From positions 1-42,267 of the forward strand of contig JAQGHG010000017.1 of assembly GCA_028288925.1 (NCBI GenBank): 42,267 nucleotides of DNA, in the 5' to 3' direction. This document shows, piece by piece, positions 17,521 to 26,063 of this stretch (the first letter of the stretch is position 1; the number at the start of each line of letters is the position of its first letter). Made by a program: the position numbers and the translations under genes. The notes beneath the pieces were generated by a model, which was not told the origin of the DNA, ran no database searches, and worked only from the letters and a program-made list of their open reading frames with translations. Source of the DNA: Patescibacteria group bacterium. GTDB taxonomy: Bacteria; Patescibacteriota; Saccharimonadia; UBA4664.

Positions 17521-19914
17521 CTATGCCGGTGTGTCGGACGGGGGTGGGCTGCCGGCGAGGTGCTCGGCGTCGAGGGTAATGGTGTCGCCGGGCTTGGCGT
17601 CGCCGCGGAGGATCATGCCGGCGACGGCGTCTTCGACGCGGCGCTGAACCATGCGGCGCATGGGGCGGGCGCCCAGGCGGGGGTCGTAACCGGCTTCGAC
17701 GAGCTGGGCAACGGCGTCTTCGGTGAGCGTGACGTTAATCTTTTGATTGGCGAGGGTCTTGTTGACCTCGGTGATCATGAGCTTGACGACTTGCCCGAGC
17801 TCTTCGGGCTTGAGCGGGCGGAAGAGGACGATTTCGTCAAAGCGGTTGAGGAGCTCGGGGCGGAAGGCGCCGGAGCTGATGAGGTCGTTGGTAAATTGCT
17901 CTTCGAAGTTTTCGAGTTCCTCTCCGGCCTCGATGTGCTCGCGGATTTCGTCGGAGCCGGCGTTGGAGGTGGCGATGATGATGGCGTCTTTGAAGGAGGT
18001 GGGACGGTTTTCGAGGTCGGTGAGGTTGCCTTCGTCGAGGAGTTGGAGGAGGAGGTTGAGGATATTGGGATGGGCTTTTTCGATCTCGTCGAACAGCACG
18101 ACGGTGAAGGGATTTTGATGGACGCGGGGGAGGAAGCCGGCGGGATTTTGGGCGGCGGATTCCAGGATGCGGTCGACGTCGGCGACTTGCTGGTATTCGC
18201 TCATGTCGAGGCGGATGATGCTGTCTTCGGCGCCGAAGTAGAGCGCGGCGATGCTCTTGGCCAGCTCGGTTTTGCCGACGCCGGTGGGGCCGAGGAAGAG
18301 GAACGAACCGATAGGCCGGCGTGGGTTGGCGACGCCGGCGCGGGCCCGGCGCAGGGCGTTGGCGATGACGCTGACGGCGCGGGTTTGGTTGATCATGCGC
18401 TCGTGAATTTTGTCTTCCAGGTGCAAGAGCACATCGGACTCGGCGCCGCTGGCTTGCTGAACCTTGACGCCGAACTGGCTCTCGACGGCTTGTTGCACGG
18501 AGCGCTCGCTGATGAAGCTGCCGTCGGGGAAGTTGCAGGCGGCTTCGAGGAGCTTGAGGGCCCGGCCGGGATAAGCCTCATCGTCTAGGTAGCGGCCGGA
18601 GAGCCGGTAGGCTTCGAGCAGGGCGCTCCAGGTGGTGATGTGGTCGCGTTCCAGGGTGAGGGCGCGGTCGGCTAGCTCGCGCATGACTTCGATTTCGGTA
18701 GGCTCGGCCAGGACGAGCGGCGTGAGGAGGCTGGCCATGGCGGTGTTGGTGGCCTTGAGCCGCTGCCAGTCGCCCGGCGTGACGGCTAGCACGAGTTTGA
18801 GGCTGCGCTGTTGTAGGATGGGCAGGAGGATTTGGCTGAGGTTGACCGCGCCGGTGCCTTCGCCGAAGAAAAGTTGGGCTTCGTCGAGCGCGACCACGAT
18901 ATTGCCGGCCCGGACGGCTTCGTCGAATAGGCCGAGCACGATATTTTCGATATCGCCGGGGCCTTGGGCGCTAGAGAGGATGACCGAAGCGCTGAGTGAC
19001 ATGATCTGGTGGTGCTTGAGGCCGCCGCTCTCGATGCCTTGGAGTAAGCGATCGGCCAGGCCGAGCAGCAGCGCGGATTTGCCGATGCCGGGTTCGCCCA
19101 CTAGGATGACGCTGCCTCCCCCATTATTGAGGCCGGTCACGAGGGCGTCGAGTTGGTTGGTGCGCTCGCGGATGCTCAGATGCTGGCCGGCATATTCGAC
19201 TTCGTGGCTGAGGTTGGTGCCGAAGCGTGCGAGCAGCGGCGTAAAGCCGGCGGCCCAGTCGCGGGCAATACCGCCGTAGAGTGGCCGAACGGCGTGCTCG
19301 TAGGCATCCAAGCGGGCTAGCCAGCGGGCGCCTTCGCCCAGGTCCTCGGGCGTTAGCTTGGCGGTGGTGAGTTGCGCCGCGAGCTGCGGATTGAGGGTAA
19401 AGAAAGCGCAGACGATTACCGCGGCGGACACATGGGTCTGATTATTGGCTTGGCATAGCCTTTCTACTTCGGCCCAGAGCTCGTCGTGGTTGAGCTGCCA
19501 GCCGGCGAGGTTGGGGGTGATGGTCTCGGGCTTGAGCGCGAACCTCAGCATGAGGAAGCCGGTTTCCCAATTGCCCGTCAGCATATTCCAGAGCTCGGTG
19601 GCGGTCATGGTGGGGCGGTAGACGGCCGTGAGCTTGGGTGGCAGGAGTTGGTCGAGCGCCGTGGTGGAGCCGACGGCCACGGGTGGCAGGTGGTCCAGGT
19701 CCCGGTGTAGCCAGAGAAAGCTGGTGAGTAGCATAATCATCAGTCCGCCGAGGCTAAAGCCTTGATGGTGGCCGGTGGCGATCAGCGCGGCCGCACTTAC
19801 CAAGAGAAGAATCGCGGTAATCTGCAGAATCCGTTCTATCGCCGGCCCGAGGCCCGTGGCTATCTTGGCCTTGGCTACCCGGAGCGCGTGCGGATTAAAG
19901 GAATAATGGTTCAC
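17521..19914 (-). CDS. Membrane-anchored double AAA+ Clp-like ATPase
   Basis: N-terminal TM; D1 Walker A LVGEPGIGKSALL; D2 FLGPTGVGKTELAKSIAALYFG, VVLFDEIEKAHPNILNLLLQLLDEG, LGARPMRRMVQRRVEDAVA; GTG start overlapping the upstream stop (GTGA). Confidence 0.9.
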   Translation of the reverse strand: MNHYSFNPHALRVAKAKIATGLGPAIERILQITAILLLVSAAALIATGHHQGFSLGGLMIMLLTSFLWLHRDLDHLPPVAVGSTTALDQLLPPKLTAVYRPTMTATELWNMLTGNWETGFLMLRFALKPETITPNLAGWQLNHDELWAEVERLCQANNQTHVSAAVIVCAFFTLNPQLAAQLTTAKLTPEDLGEGARWLARLDAYEHAVRPLYGGIARDWAAGFTPLLARFGTNLSHEVEYAGQHLSIRERTNQLDALVTGLNNGGGSVILVGEPGIGKSALLLGLADRLLQGIESGGLKHHQIMSLSASVILSSAQGPGDIENIVLGLFDEAVRAGNIVVALDEAQLFFGEGTGAVNLSQILLPILQQRSLKLVLAVTPGDWQRLKATNTAMASLLTPLVLAEPTEIEVMRELADRALTLERDHITTWSALLEAYRLSGRYLDDEAYPGRALKLLEAACNFPDGSFISERSVQQAVESQFGVKVQQASGAESDVLLHLEDKIHERMINQTRAVSVIANALRRARAGVANPRRPIGSFLFLGPTGVGKTELAKSIAALYFGAEDSIIRLDMSEYQQVADVDRILESAAQNPAGFLPRVHQNPFTVVLFDEIEKAHPNILNLLLQLLDEGNLTDLENRPTSFKDAIIIATSNAGSDEIREHIEAGEELENFEEQFTNDLISSGAFRPELLNRFDEIVLFRPLKPEELGQVVKLMITEVNKTLANQKINVTLTEDAVAQLVEAGYDPRLGARPMRRMVQRRVEDAVAGMILRGDAKPGDTITLDAEHLAGSPPPSDTPA

Positions 19915-20273
19915 AATACGAGCCCCCCTACTACCATGACGGGTCCGAGGATGGGCAGAAAGGGCCAGAGTATCAGTAACAATCCGCCAAAGACGGCATA
20001 AAACAAAATGGTGGCCACAGCCGCTATGAGCACCATGACGCGTACGGTAAAGCCGACGGCGCGGGATATGGCGTTGTCGCCGAGGGCGCGGAATTTATCC
20101 TGAAGTGAGGCGCCGGGAGGCGAAATAATGCGTTTCCAGGGCTCAAAAAGCGTAGCGAGCAGAATGGGAATTGAGAAACTCAAATAGGTGGTACGAATAT
20201 GGTTTTTAAGCCGGCGAGCAGCATCGTTCCAGCCGGGACCATACCACCATTGAATAAACGCCACAACAAGCAT
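19911..20273 (-). CDS. Hypothetical integral membrane protein translationally coupled to the Clp-like gene
   Basis: MLVVAFIQWWYGPGWNDAARRLKNHIRTTYLSFSIPILLATLFEPWKR...; overlaps the clp start; TG-n-TACAAT -10 located 6 nt before ATG. Confidence 0.65.
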   Translation of the reverse strand: MLVVAFIQWWYGPGWNDAARRLKNHIRTTYLSFSIPILLATLFEPWKRIISPPGASLQDKFRALGDNAISRAVGFTVRVMVLIAAVATILFYAVFGGLLLILWPFLPILGPVMVVGGLVL

Positions 20274-20314
20274 AAGGGTATTGTACCACTGGAGTGGGTT
20301 CTCATAGAAATGGT

Positions 20315-20347
20315 TCGACCCCTCCACGGCAGGCGTAGAGGGGTCGA
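20315..20347. repeat. 10-bp perfect inverted repeat at the 3' side of the 20372 gene
   Basis: tcgacccctc-N13-gaggggtcga. Confidence 0.85.
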
Positions 20348-20371
20348 GTGGCCAGTGAGCAGGATCAACTG

Positions 20372-21130
20372 CTAAAGGGCTTGGGCGTTGGCCAGCAAGG
20401 TGGCCAAGGTGTAAACCTTCTTGGGCTTCCACGTGCTGCGTGGAGGGCTGGTGAGTTGCCGGTCTTCGCTCACCTCGATGGGGGCGGGCGGGTCGGTGAG
20501 CGGCCGGACTTTTCTCACGTTGATGGTGGCGGGTGGGTCTCGGAAGTCCGGAAGGTTCAGGGTGCCCCAACCCCCGATCTGTGCCCGTAGCTGGCCGTCG
20601 GACGTGAGGAGCTCGACCGTGATCTCGAGCAGCTTTCTGGCGTGGCCGGTGAGCAGCATGCCGAACCAGCTGTTGTCGTCGAGGTACCGGAAGATGTAGA
20701 TCACCTGGCCGCCCGGCGGCACAATGAATACCATTTCCAGGGCGAACTCCCGGTCCGACGTCAAGTCGATGGGCTGGTGGAACTCCTCGAAGGGAACGAG
20801 CATCTCTTTTTGCGGGGTACCCTCGGGCTCATCGATGAGCTGGAAGAGGACCCCGTCAACCAGCAAGGTCTTGGTCTTGCCGTCGAAGCGGAGCGTGATG
20901 GTCCGGTTCGTGATGACGTCCTGGGCCTCGATCTCGTAGATGATGCAGTCGAAGCAGACGGAGCTGATGCTTACGATCGCCAGCTGGTAGAACCGGTGGC
21001 CGTACAGCTGGGTACCTTTGGCCCAGCGGCCGATCTGGATCTCGCCGTTCGGCGCGATGGTGAGGACGAAGATTTCTCCCTTCCCGGGGCGCTCGAAGTA
21101 TATGAACTCAGTGGGCTGGGTCTTCGACAC
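20372..21130 (-). CDS. Hypothetical protein with Pro-rich C-terminal repeats
   Basis: GTG start with AGGAG SD; extended -10 TGTTATAAT upstream; no family recognised. Confidence 0.65.
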   Translation of the reverse strand: MSKTQPTEFIYFERPGKGEIFVLTIAPNGEIQIGRWAKGTQLYGHRFYQLAIVSISSVCFDCIIYEIEAQDVITNRTITLRFDGKTKTLLVDGVLFQLIDEPEGTPQKEMLVPFEEFHQPIDLTSDREFALEMVFIVPPGGQVIYIFRYLDDNSWFGMLLTGHARKLLEITVELLTSDGQLRAQIGGWGTLNLPDFRDPPATINVRKVRPLTDPPAPIEVSEDRQLTSPPRSTWKPKKVYTLATLLANAQAL

Positions 21131-21240
21131 AACTACTCCTGGGGTGTGGGCATGCGGTTTCGTGGTTAGCTCGGCGGGTTCCTTTTCCGCCGTATGAGTG
21201 GTGTGACATAAGTATTATAACACAATTCACCTCAAAACTA

Positions 21241-21269
21241 TTGACACAACTTCACTTTAGGGGTATACT
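21241..21269 (+). promoter_or_regulatory. Promoter TTGACA-N17-TATACT
   Basis: ttgaca caacttcactttagggg tatact. Confidence 0.85.
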
Positions 21270-21287
21270 TCCTCCAGCTCTCGAAAT

Positions 21288-21311
21288 GACCTTGGAAACG
21301 GGGTCTTTTTT
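21288..21311 (+). terminator. Attenuator-like hairpin + T6 in the 5' leader of the transglycosylase gene
   Basis: gacctt-ggaaac-ggggtc-tttttt starting ~12 nt after the predicted TSS. Confidence 0.5.
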
Positions 21312-21342
21312 AATTCCTGAGCTAACCGTAAACGAAAGGTAT

Positions 21343-22005
21343 ATGAGCCTCCTTTGTGTGGCCCCTATGCGTAACATTTCAAAGCTGGTGGCAACCCTGT
21401 TGCTACTAGTCACTCAGGTTCGCACCCCGATCTTACCGATTTTGGGTGATGTAGCCGCCGCGGTTAAGGCGCCTGTCGCCGAAGCCGCTGGAGTTTACGA
21501 GGTGAAACTAAATACCAATAGCGCCGTGCCTCTCGAGTTGGTGCCTGCTACCAAGCAGCCTGACTACGAGGCCGAAGTGCTAGCTCCCCTCCACCAGGCT
21601 CAGGCCGAGGCAGCTGCTAAGGCTGAAGCTAAGGCGGCCCAGGTTGCGGCGGCCAAGGCGAAAGTCGCGGCTCATGCTAAGGCTAGCGTGGTGACCACAG
21701 TGGTTCTGCCCGCGGGTAGCCACACCGACTGGATGCGTGAGGCCGGCATCGCCGAAAGCGATTTTGGCTTCGTGGATTACATTATCGACCATGAAAGTGG
21801 TTGGGGTGTGACCAAGAGCAACTATGCTGGTTCGGGCGCCTATGGTCTGGGCCAGGCCATGCCCGCCGGTAAAATGGCGAAGTTTGGCGACGACTACCTG
21901 ACCAACCCAGTAACCCAGTTAAAGTGGGCTAATGCCTACGCCGTGGGTAGCTATGGCTCGTGGGCCGGGGCTTACAGCCACTGGGCGGGTCGTCACAACT
22001 GGTAA
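21343..22005 (+). CDS. Secreted lytic transglycosylase-like protein
   Basis: Signal peptide, Ala/Lys-rich linker, C-terminal YIIDHESGWGVTKSNYAGSGAYGLGQAMPAGKM...QLKWANAYAVGSYGSWAGAYSHW. Confidence 0.85.
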   Translation: MSLLCVAPMRNISKLVATLLLLVTQVRTPILPILGDVAAAVKAPVAEAAGVYEVKLNTNSAVPLELVPATKQPDYEAEVLAPLHQAQAEAAAKAEAKAAQVAAAKAKVAAHAKASVVTTVVLPAGSHTDWMREAGIAESDFGFVDYIIDHESGWGVTKSNYAGSGAYGLGQAMPAGKMAKFGDDYLTNPVTQLKWANAYAVGSYGSWAGAYSHWAGRHNW

Positions 22006-22020
22006 ATTACGACTCTGGTA

Positions 22021-22064
22021 TCAAAAAAGACCCCAATCGCTATAGCGTGCGGGGTCTTTTTTGA
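22021..22064. terminator. Bidirectional rho-independent terminator
   Basis: tcaaaaaagacccc-N16-ggggtcttttttga, 14-bp perfect stem. Confidence 0.9.
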
Positions 22065-22212
22065 TGGCTGGCATTATACCACAAGCACAATTACAATACT
22101 TCCCTTTTCGTTCCTAAAACATGGTGGGTAGTTTGGCTATCTGTTGGACGGGTGCGGGAGTGCGGATTTGGGGTCTACGAAAGTGTGCATAACTATTTTA
22201 AGTAGGCGGTTT

Positions 22213-23157
22213 TTAGCCTACTTGATGGGTTAGGATGGTCCGAACCTCGTCGGGATTGGTGGCTTCCATGAGTTTGGTGCGCAGTTCGGCGGCGCCGGGC
22301 CAGCCGTGGACGTAGATTTTGAAGAATTTTTTGAGGGGTTGGAATGATTTAGTCGGCGATTGTTCGTAGAGGTCGAGGTGGTGGCGCAGGAGTTCGAGGT
22401 GGGCGGCCGGTGGGTGCTCGGCGGATTCGTGGGCAAAGGCGTAGATGTCGTGGAAGATGCCCCGGCCGATCATGATGCCATCGACGCCGGTTTCGGCGGC
22501 GAGTTGGAGACCGTGGGTACGGTTTTGGACATCGCCGTTGCCGATAATGACCGTCTGGGGGGCGATTTGGTCGCGTAGGGCCACAACCTTGGCGATTTCG
22601 TCCCAGCGGGCCGGTACGCGGCTCATTTCGCGCACGGTGCGGCCGTGGATGGTGAGTGCCGCCAGGTCTTGGGTGAGCAGGAAGCCGGCCCATTCTTCGG
22701 TAATGATGGTGTTTAGGCCGATGCGCGTCTTGATGCTTAGAGGCAGGCCGGGCGCGCCGGCCTTGATGGCGGCGACGATCTCGGCGACTTGGTGGTCGTG
22801 GCCGATCATGCCGCCGCAGCAGCCGCGGGCCACAATCCCCCGTTCGGGGCAGCCGAGGTTGATGTCGATGCCGGCAAATCCCAGGGCGGCGATGTCTTGG
22901 GCACTTTTGTAGTAGCGGTCGGGGTCCATGCCCCAGATCTGGGCGACAAGCGGCTGTTGGAGGCCCGGCTCGATGCGCAGCCGTTTGAGCGTGGCCTCGC
23001 GTCCGGGCGATTGCAGGCCGTCGATGGAGACGAACTCAGTAAAGAGCACATCCGGTGCGGCCGCGCGCGCGACGATCTGCCGAAAGACGGCGTCGGTGAC
23101 GTCGTCCATGGGGGCGAGCACAAAGAAAGGGTTAGGTAGCTGTTGCCAAAAACTCAT
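22213..23157 (-). CDS. dus: tRNA-dihydrouridine synthase
   Basis: LAPMDDVTDAVFRQIV, FAGIDINLGCPERGIVARGCCGGMIG, LSIKTRIGL, IGNGDV. Confidence 0.95.
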   Translation of the reverse strand: MSFWQQLPNPFFVLAPMDDVTDAVFRQIVARAAAPDVLFTEFVSIDGLQSPGREATLKRLRIEPGLQQPLVAQIWGMDPDRYYKSAQDIAALGFAGIDINLGCPERGIVARGCCGGMIGHDHQVAEIVAAIKAGAPGLPLSIKTRIGLNTIITEEWAGFLLTQDLAALTIHGRTVREMSRVPARWDEIAKVVALRDQIAPQTVIIGNGDVQNRTHGLQLAAETGVDGIMIGRGIFHDIYAFAHESAEHPPAAHLELLRHHLDLYEQSPTKSFQPLKKFFKIYVHGWPGAAELRTKLMEATNPDEVRTILTHQVG

Positions 23158-23177
23158 TATGATATTTTAGCATGTTT

Positions 23178-24023
23178 TTAACGTATCACCCACTGGCCGG
23201 CGCCTAGGTTGCGGACTTTGCCGGTGATCTCCATGAGGCTGATGATATTGGCGAATTGGGCGGCGGTGAGCTTGCTCTCTTCAATGAGGTCCTGACTGCT
23301 GGTGACGCCCTTTTGCAGGAGCTTGATGATGGCGGCTTCATCGGGGCTCTGAGCCGGCACGGGGACGGCCTCGCGGGCTTCAAAGCCGAGCTGGATGATG
23401 ACATCGCTAGCCGATGTGATGGGCACGGCGCCGGTGCGAATGAGGTTGTTGGGCCCGACCGAGAATTCAGAGGTGATGTTGCCGGGGACGGCCATGACGG
23501 TGCGACCGGCGTCTTTGGCGTCGCGGGCGGTGATGAGCGAGCCGCCCTTAACGGCTGATTCGGTGATAATGGTGGCCTCGCACAGCGCGCCGATGATGCG
23601 GTTGCGTTCGACGAAGTGGTGCTTCATCGGCACGTCCCCCACCTCGTACTCCGAGACGAGCGCGCCGCCGGAGGCCAGGATTTCCATGGCGAGCGCCCGG
23701 TGGCGGTGCGGATAGATGCGGTCGAGGCCGTGAGCCAGCACCGCCACGGTGCGGCCGCCGGCGTCTAGCGCGGCGCGGTGGGCGATGCCGTCGACGCCGA
23801 TGGCCAGGCCGCTGACGATAGTGACGCCGGCCTTGGCTAATTCGTTGGCCAATTGGTAGGTGATTTGCTCGCCGTAGGCGGTGGGGCGGCGGCTGCCGAC
23901 GATGGCTACCATGCCGTCTTTGGGTATTTCTCCTAAGGTGTAGAGGTCTTTTGGCGGTATTGCTATATTACGAAGGACGTCAGGAAAGGCGGAATCTTTG
24001 AGATTTATACGGGTAATTTGCAT
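23178..24023 (-). CDS. dprA: DNA processing protein DprA
   Basis: VAIVGSRRPTAYGEQ, IVSGLAIGVDGIAHRAAL, FVERNRIIGALCEATIITESAVKGGSLITAR; start at MQITRINLKD. Confidence 0.95.
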   Translation of the reverse strand: MQITRINLKDSAFPDVLRNIAIPPKDLYTLGEIPKDGMVAIVGSRRPTAYGEQITYQLANELAKAGVTIVSGLAIGVDGIAHRAALDAGGRTVAVLAHGLDRIYPHRHRALAMEILASGGALVSEYEVGDVPMKHHFVERNRIIGALCEATIITESAVKGGSLITARDAKDAGRTVMAVPGNITSEFSVGPNNLIRTGAVPITSASDVIIQLGFEAREAVPVPAQSPDEAAIIKLLQKGVTSSQDLIEESKLTAAQFANIISLMEITGKVRNLGAGQWVIR

Positions 24024-24030
24024 AATAGTG

Positions 24031-24059
24031 TTGACATAATTAATAAAGTGTGTTAGCAT
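24031..24059 (+). promoter_or_regulatory. Promoter TTGACA-N17-TAGCAT for a structured RNA
   Basis: ttgaca taattaataaagtgtgt tagcat. Confidence 0.65.
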
Positions 24060-24065
24060 CTTTAT

Positions 24066-24305
24066 CATACCTTCCAATCGAAGGTAAGAACCATCCAAAC
24101 ATACCACTTATTCGCCTGCAAAGATATCTGAATGCACCCTCCTTTAGATACCCTCCTGCAGGCGGATGAGTCCCTTCAATTCCCGATGCCCTTATTAACT
24201 TGCGCATTGCTCAAAACACCTCTGAGGTGAGGATTGAAGGGTGTCATAAAGACCCGAGCATGAATGTGACCACCCACTATTCATCGCTCGGGTCTTTATT
24301 TTTGC
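24066..24305 (+). ncRNA. Candidate ~240-nt structured RNA (sRNA or terminating leader)
   Basis: Stems 24068-74/24080-86, 24113-20/24157-64, 24172-80/24233-41 and a 14-bp terminator 24246-59/24286-99 followed by a T-rich tail. Confidence 0.65.
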
Positions 24306-24334
24306 CTTGTGACATAATATTAGTGATGGGAATA

Positions 24335-25390
24335 ATGAACACGTATTTATTGACGGTTTTTCCGGGCCTGGCCGGGTTGGCGGGCGAAGAACTGCTGGCG
24401 CGGACCGGCTTGAAGAGCACCGGTGTTAAGCGGGTGCGCGATCGCGAAGTAATGCAGGTGCGGTCTGAAGCGAGCCGGCCCTTACTGGATGTGCGGCTGG
24501 TCGAAGACATGTTTGTGCTGCTCGGCAAGGTGAGCTTGACCGGCCAGACGGCCGACCTGAAGGCACTGGGAGCCTCCCCGGCGTTTCGGGGTGGTCTGGC
24601 GAAGGCTGTGGCCGAGCGCGGCCCACAGGCGAGTAAGTCGCGGTTTCGGGTGGTGGTGCAGGCGGATGACGCACGTTGGCGGCTATACCGGCGGGTGGAT
24701 ACGCAGGCGGCGGCGGAGGCGGCGATAGCGCGGGCACATCCGGGCTGGCGGCTGGACCGCGAGGAAGCGCCGGTGGAAATTTGGTTGCATCAGGTGGGGC
24801 GTGAGGCGCTCGTGAGCCTGCGCCTGACGACAAACGCTCATCGCCAGCGTGGCGGCCGCGAGCAGGAACGGACGGCGGCGCTGCGGCCGACGATCGCGGC
24901 GGCTTTGGTGTACCTGAGCGTGCCGGCCGACGACGATGTGTTCCTGGATCCGATGTGCGGCACCGGTACGGTGCTGCTGGAGCGGGCGCGGGCGGGCCGC
25001 TATGGCCTATTGCTGGGTGGCGACAACGACGCGGCGGCCGTAAAGGCGGCTCTGGCCAACTTTGGGCCGCGCCACCAGCCGCGGCGCATTGAGCGTTGGG
25101 ACGCACGGCATTTGCCGCTGGAGGATGCCTCGGTGGACGCGCTGGCGACGAATTTGCCGTGGGGCCGCCAGATTGGCCGGCCGGAGGATTTGCCGGCGTT
25201 GTACCGCGATGTGTTGGCCGAGGTGGCGCGGGTGTTGCGCCCGGGCGGCCGCGCGGTGTTGCTCTCGAGCGAGTGGGAGCTGCTGAAGCGGCTTATTAAG
25301 GCTCAATCGAGGCTCAAGCAAGAGCGCACCATATCAAATATTGACGTGTTGGGGCGCCGGGCCGATATCGTGGTGTTAACCAGGTCGTAA
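24335..25390 (+). CDS. THUMP-domain RNA (guanine-N2) methyltransferase-like protein
   Basis: MNTYLLTVFPGLAGLAGEELLAR (THUMP methylase start) and FLDPMCGTGTVLLERA, ATNLPWGRQIG. Confidence 0.85.
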   Translation: MNTYLLTVFPGLAGLAGEELLARTGLKSTGVKRVRDREVMQVRSEASRPLLDVRLVEDMFVLLGKVSLTGQTADLKALGASPAFRGGLAKAVAERGPQASKSRFRVVVQADDARWRLYRRVDTQAAAEAAIARAHPGWRLDREEAPVEIWLHQVGREALVSLRLTTNAHRQRGGREQERTAALRPTIAAALVYLSVPADDDVFLDPMCGTGTVLLERARAGRYGLLLGGDNDAAAVKAALANFGPRHQPRRIERWDARHLPLEDASVDALATNLPWGRQIGRPEDLPALYRDVLAEVARVLRPGGRAVLLSSEWELLKRLIKAQSRLKQERTISNIDVLGRRADIVVLTRS

Positions 25391-25391
25391 T

Positions 25392-25985
25392 GTGACTCAA
25401 TCCCCTTCTCTAGCCCAGACGCTTGAGTTTATGCGTCTTATGCTCAAGCTGCAGGAGGTGCTGCGGGTGACGCGTCCGCCGGGCCGTGAGTATATGGAAA
25501 ATGATGCGGAGCATAGCTATCAGTTGGCCATGACGGCGTGGTATCTCAATGATGCTGCCGGGCTGGGCCTGAACCTCGAGCGTATATTGCGCTATGCCTT
25601 GGTACATGATCTGGCCGAAGCGTATGCCGGCGATGTGACGTCGTTGGACTATATCGGACGGGAGGGCAAAGACCAGCGGGAAACCGCCGCATTGAAGCGG
25701 ATCGCCGCGAAGTTTCCTGAGTTTCCGGAGCTGGTGAGCTGGGTGCGGCGTTACGATGAGCGGTCGGATGCCGAAGCGAAGCTGGTTTACGCGCTGGATA
25801 AGCTGATGCCGATGTTGCTTACCTATCTGCAGGATGGCAAAGTCTGGCACGAGTTGGGTTGGAGCCGCGAAGAGCTTTTGACGAATAAGGATAAGACTAC
25901 CCTGGCTGATCCGTTGGTACATGAATTGTGGCTTCAGTTGCGAAAATTGCTGGCAGAGCAACCGGAGTTATTTCCCCGAGCTTGA
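25392..25985 (+). CDS. HD-domain phosphohydrolase
   Basis: MENDAEHSYQLAM...ALVHDLAEAYAGDV. Confidence 0.9.
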   Translation: MTQSPSLAQTLEFMRLMLKLQEVLRVTRPPGREYMENDAEHSYQLAMTAWYLNDAAGLGLNLERILRYALVHDLAEAYAGDVTSLDYIGREGKDQRETAALKRIAAKFPEFPELVSWVRRYDERSDAEAKLVYALDKLMPMLLTYLQDGKVWHELGWSREELLTNKDKTTLADPLVHELWLQLRKLLAEQPELFPRA

Positions 25986-26010
25986 CGTTTAGTAGTCTTT
26001 GTGCTATAGT
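25982..26010 (+). promoter_or_regulatory. Promoter TTGACG-N17-TATAGT overlapping the upstream stop codon
   Basis: ttgacg tttagtagtctttgtgc tatagt. Confidence 0.7.
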
Positions 26011-26063
26011 ACTAACTACTCATTCGAGATTAACTCTCGACCCACTCTAAGTTAAGGAATTTT

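Noticed and set aside
20273-20570. N-terminal extension of the 19911 membrane protein (MGHPEPSGLPRP…)
   Set aside because: His/Pro/Arg-rich extension overlaps the 20372 gene out of frame; a -10-N6-ATG start at 20273 is more credible
24260-24300. T-box-like string GGGTGGTCAC on the minus strand within the terminator hairpin
   Set aside because: Lies in the terminator loop, wrong context, no T-box core ACCGCG; considered chance
24200-24334. Upstream TTG extension of the THUMP methyltransferase ORF
   Set aside because: It would translate through a perfect 14-bp terminator; MNTYLLTVFPGLAG is a natural start
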